Source: Oreohelix idahoensis
Taxonomy: Eukaryota; Mollusca; Gastropoda; Stylommatophora; Oreohelicidae
DNA length: 64,000 nucleotides
Direction of reading: 5' to 3'
NCBI GenBank assembly: GCA_024509875.1
Contig: JAMPIV010012222.1
Span: forward strand, 1-64,000
Part shown: positions 37,851 through 50,394 of the stretch, piece after piece
How positions within the stretch are numbered: the stretch's first letter is position 1
Layout of the letters: each line of letters begins with the position of its first letter
Program-made: the position numbers and the translations under genes
Notes under the pieces: generated by a model
Databases searched by the model: none
Seen by the model: the letters and a program-made list of their open reading frames with translations, nothing else
Told to the model about the DNA's origin: nothing

Positions 37851-37930
37851 TAAGATTTCATAATCTTCTTGGTCGCTCTCTCTAAGTTTTAGCAAAGACT
37901 TCATAGAAGACTCCTCTCATCCTTTGGGAT
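37616..37930 (-). pseudogene. Short conserved reading frame in the composite's internal segment
   Basis: From 37930 the minus strand reads MESLKCFIPKDE, then ERATKKIMKS. A frame at 37840-37616 gives MKRTQNFIERNSEMPKLTFL, DEKYTVICKIRKVYLESGS and VKSLKEMVM. The other copy shows ERTRKIMKS (31507-31431) and RTLKHFIGR ... CKIRNLL ... KEMDM (28145-27900). The two copies therefore share a basic protein segment in the same frame and order. I do not recognise a family. Its position just downstream of a leader and an LTR-like repeat (on the minus strand) would suit a gag-like ORF, but that is inference. Confidence 0.35.
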
Positions 37931-38827
37931 AAAACATTTAAGAGACTCCATGTTCTCTTTCTCTAGGCCAAAGTTAAAGTATTCTCTACCCTTCTATAGT
38001 CGACTTTAAATAAGGACTCAATATCGTCTCTTTCTCCAACAAATGGATCCAGAGGTAAAGTTTCATGGCTCCATTTGAGGCAACCTTGACTTGCACTAGT
38101 GTCAAGTAGAATTGGTCTAGCTCATTTCGCTGATAACATAATCCTTGAAGTTTCAAGCTGCTAAGCCTATTCATGTTCCCTTTGTAACCTCATCATTTTC
38201 TTCAACGCCGTCCATTTGCAATCTCGTTGTTTCCTCTTTCTCACCTCCATTTTTGTCAATCATCTTTTGCCTCTTTCTCGTGGCCTCCACTATCAGCCTT
38301 CTTGGTCTTCTTCATCCTTCATGATTCATAGATTTCTTAGTCCCTCCCTAATTCAGCTTCTAAGTTGTATATCTTCTTCTGGTTTCCAACTGCTTATTCT
38401 TCTCTTCTAATAAACCTTGTTCCAGCATTCACAGTGACATATTTAATACGTTCCTTCCGCGTCACTTAACGCCAAAACTTTCCTTTGCCGACTGTCACTT
38501 GTAGTCCCGATCTTAAACTTTGCCAAGGACTGGCCATTACTCTTGCAATCTATATCAATATACTAATTACACAACTATAGGATTAATATGACAAAATTAT
38601 AGATTAAAAAAGACCACATGTCACGTATCCTAGTCACGCTAAAATTTTGTTATATGTAGACTCACATGAATAGTTACATGAGTTATATAACTTTTATTTT
38701 CTTTACGCTTTATTTTTTATATTTTACCTTACGACCAAAGCTGTGTAACCTTAGCGACTCGAATGTCTGTATACAAAGTAAAAGAACCACAAGGGTAGTA
38801 ATGATAATCCCGGACTGGAGACACCAG
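37851..38827. repeat. Internal segment of the composite, copy 2 (second half)
   Basis: Relative of 31421-32403, leading into the start of repeat C at about the same distance as copy 1 leads into repeat B. That equal spacing is one of the arguments for a repeated unit. No coding beyond the minus-strand start described at 37930. Confidence 0.6.
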
Positions 38828-39490
38828 TGTACGCGAAAGGGTTGATGTTATTGTATAAGATTGTAAGATAGTACTGACGCAAACCGAATGGTATCAATAT
38901 GATACTGCTAAGGATAAGTTCCAAATACAAGAGACTGTATTGGCAAGAAGATACCCCCTTCTCTGGAAACAGATAAGGGTGTATTCGAACCATCAAAGGT
39001 AGGATCAAGCTGTATATAACTCTCCAGGAATGATGATAATGTTTGTTCCTGAAGTGTCTATGGGCTCCCATCTCAAGATCACTGGACCCTTATAATGTTT
39101 ATTATATTAAAGTGTATTAAGATAGGCGCTGGGGGGGTTTCTGAGGGATTAATTACAATTGAATTAAATTATGTATCTATTTATAACTCCAAACCAAACT
39201 TTAATCATTTAAAAAATAATTCAGCGAAGTCTGAATGTAACAGTATTTAGCAATTTATTTAACATTATAAATACCGGTTTATCTTTGTGGGTTAGGTAAC
39301 TTAGAGAAGAAACTCAATTATTTACACTAATATAAATAACTCAAAGCATGGAATAACATAGAATTATCAAATGAGATCAATAGAATGAATTTCTCTTTTC
39401 AAATAACAATTATCTATTAACACATATGATTTCGAGCACATATTGTTTATGTCACTCTCACTGGACTGAGGAATTAGAATTACAACAGAA
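38828..39490. repeat. Long LTR-like repeat, copy C, first part
   Basis: It opens TGTACGCGAAAGGGTTGATG, parallel to TGTCACGAAAGGTTTGAGG in copy A, and follows A and B through the TGTAAGAT, GATAAGGGTGTAT, CAGCGAAGTCTGAATG and GGTTAGGTAA blocks. It is more diverged than A and B are from each other. The alignment is lost near 39490. Confidence 0.6.
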
Positions 39491-40149
39491 TAATGTCCCA
39501 TAACAATCGAGATCATCATACACTAGGTTTATGCTTTAGGATATTTTATGTATAAAGATAGTCCTCCTGGATAGGTCTAAACCCAAGTGCTTTGCTCTGC
39601 CCACAAGGAGATCCGCACACCTCCATCCCGGTGCCCCACCACGCCCCTCTTCTCCCCTCCACTTATCTGATAACTGTATAGTATGAATCAACACTCTAAC
39701 CATGAAGCACACATAATCTGAATCTCCAGGCCGGGAAAGCTGGTAACTAACTCTGTGAACATCAAGAGCCTTCGCACACACTGAGATCCCTACAGGAGGT
39801 GGCATGTCTCGTACAAATTATGGTACAGTTGCAGATATAAAACCACTATCCGTTGTTTACTGAAGCCCGGCAGCCTCGAAAGGGACGCAAAGAATAAGTA
39901 ACACTGTCACGCTGCCAAGACATGTCGTTAGAAGGCACTAACTGAGGGTTGGGCATGGGGGCCGGTTACCCCATCCTGTAAAAAAAAATTTAGAACCACA
40001 AAAAACTTCGAACAAATATAGGACAAGTCAAATAAAAGAAAATAAAACACAGCGCATATCCAAGGACAGGGGTAAGGTCCTGCAGTCATAGTGCGGGAGG
40101 CGTATGAATTGCAACACATACGAAAGCAGAGAAAGCCGAAAGGAGTCTA
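39491..40149. other. Start of insert splitting repeat C
   Basis: No recognised gene. An open minus-strand frame (39805-39536) has no known motif. The sequence changes from AT-rich repeat C to more balanced composition. It probably belongs to the 5' end of the LINE below or to its flank. Confidence 0.35.
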
Positions 40150-43100
40150 GTGTTGCTGCTAACCTACTCTTCTAGGAGACTATCCAGATGTTGGCACGGC
40201 CTGAATGTTTCGGACATTGACGAACAAGGGAAAGTGGCACAAGTAGGCAGCAGAATTGCTGGAATACAAAATCGAAGGTTCTGGGAATCGTGTGGGAAAC
40301 AAGAGTGGCAGAGGGGGTAGACAGAGAAGAAACTTCATCTCAGAGTGTGAAATTTGGTGCTGTCCTCAGACGAGTGAGATACTACAAAACGAATAGTTCA
40401 CACCAACACCAACAAGCGCGAAGGGGGGGTAGCTCTTAGTGTTATACTCTAATAGAAGCAAACAGAAAGTCAGTACCATCATTGAATTAGGTAAGTTACG
40501 AAGACCTGTCTGGAAGCCCATAATAAATAAACAGCTTATACTCTCAAAGCAGCAAAAAAGAAAATTCGTTGTAACATGAAGTGCGCGTCACTCCAATGTT
40601 ATGGCACCAACTAATTGAACAACAGAAGAGAATTCTGTCGCAAAAGAAGCATTTTATCTCTAAGTCACTAAACTACAGGAAATTACTTGATAATAGTAAA
40701 AAGAAGAAGACATCACAATTTTTGATGGGTGACATGAATCATCAATTGCAATATGATACATAAAGGTACAAGTCAAACACAAACAAAACTAACCGTGGAT
40801 TTGAAAGAAGTCATGGGAAAACAATGGGCTAAGGAGTAATGAATAAAAAATGGAGAAACTAATCCGCAAACTTTCTGTGCATGTCAACTCCAACTGGCTA
40901 TAGGCAGGAAGCATGTTTCCTCCACATAAGAGAATAACAGCACAAATGAGTTAATAGGGGGTTGTTGGTTTGGTATTGGTAGAGTAGAATAGTGGCAACA
41001 TGTATATCACCAGAAGAACCCATAGATATTCAGAAAATCAGTATGGGGGATCATGGTGAGAGGGCATGTAAGAAAAAAGTAAGCGAGATGATAGATCATC
41101 ACTACGGCAGGGAATGTAAGGGTAGGTGGGGAGAAGGAGGGGCGTGGGGGTTGCAGTCAGATCAGGGGGGAGTCTTACTGGATAGCCAAAGTAAAAAATG
41201 AAACTCAATAGAGATATGCAACAAATGCAAAATTATAAGACACGACAAGTATTACATCGTAGAGACAGCTACAGAAATAATGTGATAGACAAGAGACAAA
41301 ATTTCGTCATGGGGGTATCCAACAAATTGACAGCTAAGTATGGCTCAACAAATGGGGGTGTTCGGAAGGATGTATGAAATAGCAGTTAGTACTATTGGCA
41401 TGGCAGTGTGGAAGACTGAGTTATGGAAGTGAGACATGTGATAGAAATACTGGAGAGTGTAACTTCAAGAGCATGCGAAGACAACAAAAAGCTATTGATA
41501 AAGAAACATGGGGGGGCATCCAAGTAAAATGTGACGGGGATAATTAAAAAGAAAAACAACAAGAAAGCAGAGATTAAAGCATGAGTGCAAAACCATTGGA
41601 GCGTTCCAAAGCCAGGCTACTAGGGGGGGAAGTGGGGGGCGAAGCATGGGCAAAGAAGCTAAATAATAGAGGGTATCTCAAAAGCTGGACATAGATGGAA
41701 GTGTATACCTTGAGATGTTGGCAACGGAGGCAGATGGGGGGCTGCAGCCAAAGAAATATGAGAGAACTGTGGTGATAGTCGGCAGCTCCCAAAGAAGCTA
41801 AACAGGCGAAATACAAAGCCCAACGGGGCAAGCTTTGGTGCCCTCTAAAAAGGATAAGCAATGGGAAACTGATTGCTCAGGCATGGATACAAGAGCAAAT
41901 GAAGAGCTTGTGACAGAATAATATTGGGTGGACCGTGGCTGCGCATGAGGACCTTATGCAGGTCTCACAAAACCGCCGGACATTCCAGAGGCTCAGCAGA
42001 AGAAGAGCCTAGCAAATTAACGTGAAAGTACGGAACGAAAAGAATGGGGTATAAAAGTTGGGTTGCGCATAAAACTTCTAAAGATGGAGAAAGCGTCTGG
42101 ACGGTGATAGCATAATCCAGCAGTGGAGGCACGATCGCAAGTCGCAGATATCAAGTACACGGCTACAGAGATGGGGGGGGGGGGGGCGTTGGGGTTTTTT
42201 TTTGTAGATAGTCTTGGGAAAAAGAATAGATACCCAGCAGATGGTAGGAGGAGATGAAGGATAATCTGGTTAAGATATTGCTAAGAAGGTGGAGGATTTA
42301 GGGTGTCGATTGGAGTGGGGGCCACAATATTATAGAGGGGGTGGGTAATGTTAGGTGGTTTTTTTACTATCAGTGGAGCGGCGGGAACGGTGAAAGTATT
42401 GAACTAAGGGGATTCGGTGGGTTTTGGTGTTGAGAGATTAAAGGAGCTCCATAGACAAGAAATTGAGCAGATGAACAAGCAGTGTTTTCGACTAAAAAGA
42501 TCATGTACACAGACGCAAGATACGCCACTTTGGAGAATAATGCGGTCTGAAGGGCGACAGAGGGGGTCGTGGTAATCTCGGGTCCACGCACCTATACGGG
42601 GGGGATTGCGGTGGACGTAGAATAGATATCGAAAAAGCATGTTGATACGGCGCTAGTGTGGAACGGGGGGGATGGGGGTTTGGAGATCTAGGACCTCCTG
42701 GACGGATGTATGTACAAGTTCGCGGCCCTAGTTAACAAATATGGGTTAATTCTGAGATGAAAGAAAAACGTGGGGTGGGAAGAACAGGGACGTGCAGAGA
42801 TCTCCTTCATTGTCTACATCGTGCTGATAGGTGCATTCAGTTACAGCAACTCCATGGTTGGAATAAACAAGATCGCGACAGGTGTTATGACCTGTGGGTG
42901 GTCGGTGTTGTTGTCGTTGCTAGGCAATAGGGGGGTCGTATGTGTTCAGTCAGCGCGACAACACACAATCAGAAATGGAATCCTTATGGGGAGTGTGAGT
43001 AAGCAATTGGACCATCTGACGAGTATAGGGTGTTGATTTGGCTCGGTCCCTTCCCTATGTGCGTATCAAGATGGGAGTACTACGACAGCTATGAGACACT

Positions 43101-44060
43101 CGATCGAGGACAACAGAAATTTACGCCCGGTTGAGGTTTTTAGTTTGTGATCACGGGAGGTGGACAAAAATATCGGAGAATCAAATGGCACCGGTACTGA
43201 AAACAGGTTGAACTCTGATGAAACGCGCCATTCAAGCTAGTAGAATCATAAAACATCATCTTGGCAGTTTTGTATATACTGGGGTGGGGGGGGGAATGGT
43301 GGGTTTTTGATGTCGCATAAATGGGTATGACGTGGGACAGTTGCAAGGTCAAGTGGGGCTTCATGGGGGTTGGAAATCCGGTTACGGGAGGGGTGAGGGG
43401 CGGAGATGTTGTTTAGGGGGGTTGCTTCCATCGAATACTTAGAATTGTTCAAGCTCAGGCGGGTAGTCAGTGGGGGTGGGGGGAGGGGGGCGGAGTACAC
43501 GTAGTGACAACAAAGTACAACTGGGGGGGAGGGGGTGTGGGTGGTCATGGGGTCGGGGGGGTGTGGGTGTTCCTGTAGTATAGGAGGGATTAAAAAAGGG
43601 TTATGACAAAAGTGTTATGAAGACGAGGGGGGGGGGAAGGGGGTGGAGGACCTGGACAGTCTCCAGGGTCGCTAACAATGAGATCGGCGGGGTCTTCTAG
43701 GACTCGGGGCCAGATGCGAGTTGGACGCGTGCAGGTGGGAGGGGGGAAATACCTGGTCTGATTGGTCTGATTAACAAGGCAGTTGGGTTGTTATGGTGGT
43801 TGTAAGGATGGGTCTGGAGAAGGCGGTGATGGGAGATTCGGGGAGGTTGAGCAGTGCAACCGAGAGGAGCAAGGGGAGGAGGGGACCAAGGAAGTAGGTG
43901 TGGACAGTGTAAGGAAGTGGTGGAAACAGAGAGCGGTGGCAAAGGGTGCATTGATGAGGAAAACGGGGGAAAGAAGCTTAGATGCGGGGCGCGTTGGATC
44001 GAAGAGACTGGCATGTGGTTTGTGTGAAGCACTAGGTGTCTCCGTTTAGTGTGGAGTCGA
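40150..44060 (+). pseudogene. Heavily decayed RTE-type LINE
   Basis: Only short matches survive, but they come in the right order. At 40215-40290: DEQGKVAQVGSRIAG. At 40390-40440: HQHQ-AREG. At 40720-40740: FLMGDMN (endonuclease GDFN-type block). At 40795-40930: NRGFERSHGKT ... VMN-NGE. At 40998-41045: ATCISPEEPIDIQ. At 41960-42090: PPDIPEAQ ... (the pre-RT linker). At 42450-42540: FRLKRSCTQTQ. At 42625: DIEKA (RT motif A). Near 42985: an SVSKQLDHL-like block. The tail at 43840-44040 reads WKQRAVAKGALMRKTGERSL. Almost every block is in a different frame. The sequence from 41.5 kb on is strongly G-biased. It is a different RTE family from the 28-31 kb element. Confidence 0.55.
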
Positions 44061-45289
44061 GGTGGGAGGGTTATGGATGAAGGCAGGATAAAACCTTGGA
44101 ACAAAATTTAAGGGGGGTAAATCCTCTGGGTATGAGTCCATACTATCCTAATTCACTTTCCTCACATACAATGGGACCATGACTGAGAGCATGTGGGGGT
44201 AGTGTCATTGGGGCTGAGGGAGAGTGTAGCGCTGCGTTTTAAGACATATGCACAGACAATTACCTCACATACCAACTCACAGGCCAGTTCAGATCGTGAG
44301 CTCACAGGGCTGGTGAGGTTATAAATCCTGGAAGATGGGTAGATCGCTTATGCGGGGATGATCCCACTCCATAGCAATGCAGTTGTTGGTCTAGGATAAA
44401 ATACTAATATTTACCTTATGGCAGGGGACGGGGGGGACAATCCAATGAGTCATACCTTATCTTATGTGGGTTCCCTGCAGATAAGTGATGACGTCCTGTG
44501 TTTGAAAATACTCGCTTTACAATGGGGATCTTATTAAGTCCAAATTACAGGCGAAATGGTTGGGGGTCAATGGGGTCTCAGTGTAGGGGGGTGGCTACAC
44601 ATTTACCCCAAGATGCTTTGCGGCTTTTCTGTAACTGTTATGATACGCAGATGCTGGAGCAGTTGGCCAAGGCCTTCAGGACAGCACTTGTCCTGTAATG
44701 GCTTCTTAGGGCCCAAGGTAGACCACCTGGGGGGGGGGGGGATGTCATGTTTCGTGGGGGAGGCGGCTGGTAAAAGTCATGTCACCTACGTACATACTGA
44801 CACAGCTGGTCCTAACGCACAAGGATGTAAATGGGGACGGAAAATTACATCATTAGTATATGAGGATAATAGTTGCTTGAATAGTCTTGCTTAATATATG
44901 GCCTAAGATGCACCTTGTGGGGTGGGGGGATGAATATATCGTGGTACTGTTTGTATAATTGCTATAATACTGTGGTGCTAGGATCATGGGACAGTATAGA
45001 TCTAGATGTGCACCATAATACGGCTGATCACTATTTTTGTGTTGCCAGTCACTTCGATATCGAACGTTAACAGGCAATATAGGATTGTTTTGTTGCCGTT
45101 GAGGTTCAATGGATATGATCTATAAGACGGGACGGCCATATGAAGTGGTGTGATGGAAAGCTATCATGGCTCGAAAGAAAACCACTATCTGCCTGTTCGG
45201 CGTCGCGACATGAAGGGACGCCGATCTAGGCTGTTAAGTGGTCCACAGATTTCAGCTTTGTTGACGGTCAGGTGCGCTAAGTGATCGGA
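44061..45289. other. Unrecognised G-rich segment
   Basis: Continues the G-rich bias (runs near 44733-44741) to about 44.8 kb, then returns to balanced AT-rich DNA. The open frames present do not resemble known proteins. It ends where repeat C resumes. Confidence 0.35.
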
Positions 45290-46120
45290 AGAAGAAATAA
45301 GCTTGATATATATTATGATAGCTATAGTAACTTATGCTTCGCTACGATCATACGATTGACTTGTTCCGTAAATTAATATAATATGAAGTTTATAGATATT
45401 ATATAATATTTACTTTCTTACCCTCAATAGCAATATACAACAACTGAAACACTTGTAATGGGGCATCTAGGTCTGCCTAGAGCAGATGCGTGTGGCAAAG
45501 TTATATGACTTCTACACTTTACCGCCTCTTCAGTTGTCAGAACTGTCTTTTCCAAATTTTGTGGCCTCAAATTCAGCCAAGTTCAAGGACGTTATTATAC
45601 AGCCGACCGCATCCCCCTCTCGAGTTGGCATGGGGCAAACGTGTTAAAATCTAAAACTGAGGCGTATTTTGCCTTATGTTCGATAGACAAAATATTTAAT
45701 ATTATTATCTTTCTAAAATTCTGGCCAGATTTTGATCATGAGCTAAAAGCGTAAAATTAGGCTGGTGGGAAGATACAGACTATATAATAATTGTTTTAGG
45801 TAGGGCACAATACACATTTAAATCTATGCATACTTTAACTACTGAAACTAGGGGACTACCCTGATGTATAATGATGTCATTTCACACGATCTTTCTCTTC
45901 TTAAATACACTGACTATTGCAGATGAAGTACTTTACGAACATCCTAACCATCTTAAGTATAATATTTCATCGTTGTTAATAATAATATAGCTCCTTCACC
46001 GTTTAAGACTCTTCTGTTAGTTTTTTATGAAATATTTACATAGCTTACTTACTATACCTAAAGTTGGGTCACACCATAGGGGCCTCCATGTATAAGCATA
46101 AAATGTTTCATTATAGCACA
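45290..46120. repeat. Long LTR-like repeat, copy C, second part
   Basis: It aligns with the right part of copies A (14013-14664) and B (34110-34874): CTTACCCTCA, TATGCATACTTTAACTA, GGGACTACCCTGATGTA, then GGGGCCTCCATGT and the terminal TTTCATTATAGCACA. With 38828-39490 it forms a third copy interrupted by about 5.8 kb. Confidence 0.55.
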
Positions 46121-48689
46121 ACCAAGAAAGCGAAGCGTTTACAGTTGGCTTAGGATTGTATCAGACAGTATCATCCCACAGTATGAGGCGTGCGTATGAC
46201 CTGTAGTTGTGAAGACAGACAAAATCACGTACACAACTTCTCGTGTGTCTATTGCAAAATTAGCAATAATAATTAATCTTGTAGTATCGTACTTAACGCT
46301 TTTATAGTTATACTTTGCATTTGCTTATTATGAAAAATATACCTCGATAGTAGTTACCTAGTATAGTAACTGTGAATTGGATTTGTATTAACAATTATAA
46401 ACCATCCTGTCTGTTAGCATTTATAACAAATAAATTTTAAACATCGAATGTATATACTCATGATTAGGGGTCAATTATATTAACTGTCTTAATGTTACAG
46501 ATCACCCGCTCAAGAATGCAAAACAGATTGGGCGATTTGTTCACGATGAATTTGGAAAAAAAAATCTCAGGGCAGCGATTTTCCAATTGGTCCGACAAGA
46601 GGTATGAACGCAGAATGTGCGTGTATGCAGAGGGCGGCACATGTGTAATCAGTAGCAAAAATAAATGTGCACCTGATAGTTTTAAAAAAACAGAGACAAC
46701 AGGCGAAAAGCACAAGAAAGAGCACTTAGCCTCTGAAGCCCTGAGACGTTTGCCAATAAAACACTGACATATTATTTTAAATTAAGAGAACATAAAGCGA
46801 GGTAAAGGTTTTGAATGTTGACGCGGGCCGAGGGAGCTTTTTGGCTTTTCATACTGTATAACATCACAGTAGTCTTTCAGAATAAATTGCGATTGAACAT
46901 TCAATGTTAACTTCAAGAATGACTTTCCAAGATTCAGAAATATGCCAGCAAATTCTTACACATGTGCCAAAACCAAAAAAAAACTGCTATTATCATTTAC
47001 TGTAGTGACTTAGCACAGCATTCTACTGACAGTGCTGTTGGAAGCACTTAAGGAAGATTCAATTAAATGCACCTCTACTTGTGCATGACAATTTCAAGGA
47101 TGCTTTCAATTCTGCCTGATGTCCTTATGACATATTTAAAAAAACAGGCTAGCCCTAACTTTGCTTGAAGAAGCGATTTAATCCATGAGTATGAATAGAA
47201 GTATGAATAATTCATAAGTAGCGCTACAAGATCTCAATGTGTATCAATTTATAGAAATATATTGTTTTGAGATGTAAACAAAAAATATTGTGTCTCAACG
47301 CAGCCGTCTGTAGGTTTAATGAACAAAGGTGTCCTAACTTTTCCGTCCCTACCTGAAAAAAAAAATTAAAATTAAATATTGTCACTCCCTATAATGCCTC
47401 CTCTTATGACCGACAAAAAAGGCGATATTGTCCCTCCATTTTGTAGTTGAAACACAATACTGATGCGCAAGCCCACTAAATGGAGTGCGAATATACACCC
47501 GACTTGTGCGCTTGAGTTTCTCGACACCCGTTGTAAGAAATGCATGATCACAAAAAGTGGTAAAATAGCCACAGCTTCGCTTGAAAGACCATCATACAAA
47601 GAAAGGGAGAGAAAAAGAAACAAAAAACAATAAATTATAAATTAATTACTGGAATAAACGAAAAGAAGCGAAAAGCCAAGTCCCACATAAATGTTTTCCG
47701 CCGGAGAACGTTTCCTGTTCGGTAAAAGTGTAAGTAAACACTTCCTCCGCCTGCATGCAAAAATGAACAAGATTTTAGTGTGCAAAATATGGTTTCGAAA
47801 AAAATTTAGCATCAATCCGCTTCTTGGCGTCCCAACGCTAGTTATTATGGAAATCTACCCCACCTAACTCAACCACCTTGTTGCTACTGGGAGATTGGGG
47901 ACGACCATGGTAACATGCAAGCATCTAGCGTAATTCTGCAACCATTGGTAGAATAATTTCACGCAAGACAACTCATGCCAATAAATCGATTTGAAATAAT
48001 TAAACAACGGCTCTAGCGCCACTAAACCCCCACAGAATTGTACTGGAAATTGATATGTTTTAAGACATTGGCAAAAACCAGACATATCTTAGAGAGCCGA
48101 GTACATACAAAATTATTTAGATTAAATGTTGTGTAATTCCCAGTCAATGACAGTCGCCGAACGCTTCCGCAGTGAATAATGCCCTCGAACAATTCTGTTA
48201 ACCCTAAAACTCCTAAATGTGAACGGAAAATAGGCCTAGCCCTACACATTTATATATGCCTACACATTATTCAACTGCGAAAATAATCCGGCGAGTGTCC
48301 CATTAGCGGGATTACCTAAAATGTTTCATGTCGATATGTTTCTGCCTATGTAGCGCCGTCCAAGTTGAACAGTCGTAATTCCCATCATTAATCGAGCTAG
48401 CCATCTACCACAAAGCATCGAAAATCCAGCATTGCATTATCATCTCCAATATGTGATTTCTGTCCTCTAATGTTCTATCTTCTTGATGGAGTGTCAATCT
48501 CTGATGGAACTTTATTCAGTGCCCCATCGACTCTGTGGTTGTATTCTACTTCTTGCTGACTTCTAAGGCTGTCTTCCTCTTGCATGTTTTGCCATACAAC
48601 TTGTCCAATAGTAGTCTTGCAGTAGGCCTTAAGGTAATTATATATTTTTTACGTGGACCACAAAATATTTAGGCCTACTTACATACTTA
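46121..48689. other. Unrecognised AT-rich segment
   Basis: Apart from the exon candidate at 46502-46767 there is nothing I can name. Frames are short. The segment separates the composite repeat from the LINE/SINE fragments to the right. Confidence 0.4.
46502..46767 (+). other. Candidate terminal exon, unknown protein
   Basis: TTAATGTTACAG, a convincing splice acceptor, immediately precedes an open stretch ending at a TGA at 46765. It encodes TRSRMQNRLGDLFTMNLEKK, then FSNWSDKRYERRMCVYAEGG and KHKKEHLASEALRRLP. The composition is protein-like and Lys/Arg-rich with three Cys. I recognise no domain; a transposase C-terminus is one possibility. No other exon was found. Confidence 0.25.
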
Positions 48690-49160
48690 GGTCCGGTATC
48701 CCCTTGCGTACATCCGGTAGAGGTGTAGAGGTTTGGAAGAGAAGCGCCAGACTACTATCCTATCGGCTGTCTTCCGCCTGGGCCTGGTTCCATTCTAGTC
48801 CTCGAGTCCCTCTTCAAAGATGTGCCTAATGTTTGTCCCTCCCAGCGACTCTGGGTCGGAAGATCTGGGTCTGGATCCTTGGCTCTTGTTTCCTTCCCAG
48901 GCTTGTCCGTGGTATCCGATCTTCTCCCATTCTGCTAGAAACATGGCCAAATCCATCTTAAATTGGGACTGTTCTTACTTGGGCTCTGTCAAGGTGTAGG
49001 ATTTAAGGCTCTTGACGAGCGCCTGGTTGAGTACACATGTCTCAGAGGGATACGTCAACCACCTTCCTCAGATACCTCATATTCATGAGGTTTGGAATCT
49101 GCTTTTTATGGGTTTGATAGTCATCTGCCCATTACTCTCGCATTCCAAATGACAACGACT
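48690..49160 (-). pseudogene. 5'-truncated RTE LINE fragment
   Basis: It aligns with 28190-28640, the 3' end of the nested RTE element. Shared blocks are TGGTTCCATTCTAGTCCTCG, CCGATCTTCTCCCATTCTGC, ACATGGCCAAA and CTCAGATACCTCAT. It starts with a reduced tail (CTTACATACTTAG). Many one-base indels separate the two copies, so no reading frame remains. Confidence 0.75.
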
Positions 49161-50394
49161 GGCTCAAAAAATATTTTAGATAGACTTGTCAAAATTAGTG
49201 AGCTCTATCCACTGCATTCTCTTTTAATTCCTAGGTTTTCTAGAACCACTCTTTATTTGTTTTTCCTTCGTGCATTCATCCTGAGACGGCACCGACTCTT
49301 CTATAGAGGCGCCTACCTGTATCTTAACAATGGTCTTAATTCTAATCTCTCTAGTTTGCTTGTTATAAGATGGTCCATGTATTCTACAAAAACACATTCA
49401 ATAATGAATAACTCAAATTTAGCGAGTTAAATGATTCCTGAAGTATTCATTTGTGCATTTGAAACTGAAAAACTTGGGACGTTTTTGTCAAATAAGTCAT
49501 CCCAGATAAGTTGCTAGCATCTTTATGGTTATGTGTAGGAATCTTAACGCGAACCCCTAAAACCCACTAAGCCCCACTTTAAAACTGTGTTTATTGCCAT
49601 TCTTTGTTTAAGGCCTTATTGAGCAGAATGGCTGGCCACCGAGCTCTTCAGCTTCAACAGCTAAATTTTTTGAGTTAACTTGCTTAGCCCTAGGTGTATA
49701 GTATTCTGCCTCATGTTGTTGGAAATTAAGCATAGCATTTGGTCATTCCTATTCTCATTCTTGATTTCTGTTTTCACATCTGCCATCTCTGTAATTTATA
49801 TAGTTCAAAGATATTAAGAAGCACTGAGATGTTGGCTAGCTGCAGTGATTATTGCCATTTACCTCTAATCTTTTATCAGTTGACTAATTATACATTCAGC
49901 TTAGCTAATTACCGAATATGGTTTTCGTTATCCTTCAATGTTTTTTCGATATCTGACTTAAAATAATGACAATGATTGGTAGCATAAATGTAATCAGTCA
50001 AGATCGACTGTAGTGGTAATCTCACAAGTCACATTCTTCCTTAAGTTTCTTTGCTCTTTTATCATACTTCACTCACCGAGTTTTCCTCTTTTAAATTCAT
50101 CATGGGGGTATCAAAAATTGTATGATATTGTCTAACATTTGTCCTTTGTAGCCTCACATTGGTTTGTCCACCTACATATTTAACAACCATCTGCTTGCCT
50201 CATTTCAGAACATCAGGTAAGCTCAAGTCTTTGTTTTTTGTGAGTTCAAAGGTAATGTTACCCATTCATTTAGCAGGTGTAAATTGTCCTTATTGTGTCC
50301 CAGTTATAAGGCTAAGGCTTTTTATTCGCAGATTTAAGTAGACAAAAATACCTTGGAAATCATTGAGTAGTTGCATTTTATAACGCGGAAACCC
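49161..50394. other. Non-coding, possible old LINE tail
   Basis: 49190-49800 shows weak parallels to 60050-60250 on the same strand (CATTC-TTTTAATTCCTAG, ATTCTTGATTTCTGTT, CTGCCATCTCTGTA-TTATAT), so it may be a diverged copy of that minus-strand LINE 3' region. The remainder is unrecognised. Confidence 0.3.

Noticed and set aside
43246..44104. Pro/His-rich minus-strand frames
   Set aside because: Antisense of the G-rich LINE relic; no domain.
12427..46120. Large endogenous DNA virus with long terminal direct repeats
   Set aside because: The spacing of the repeats first suggested this, but no viral structural, polymerase or packaging motif is present, and the interior is explained by nested transposons.
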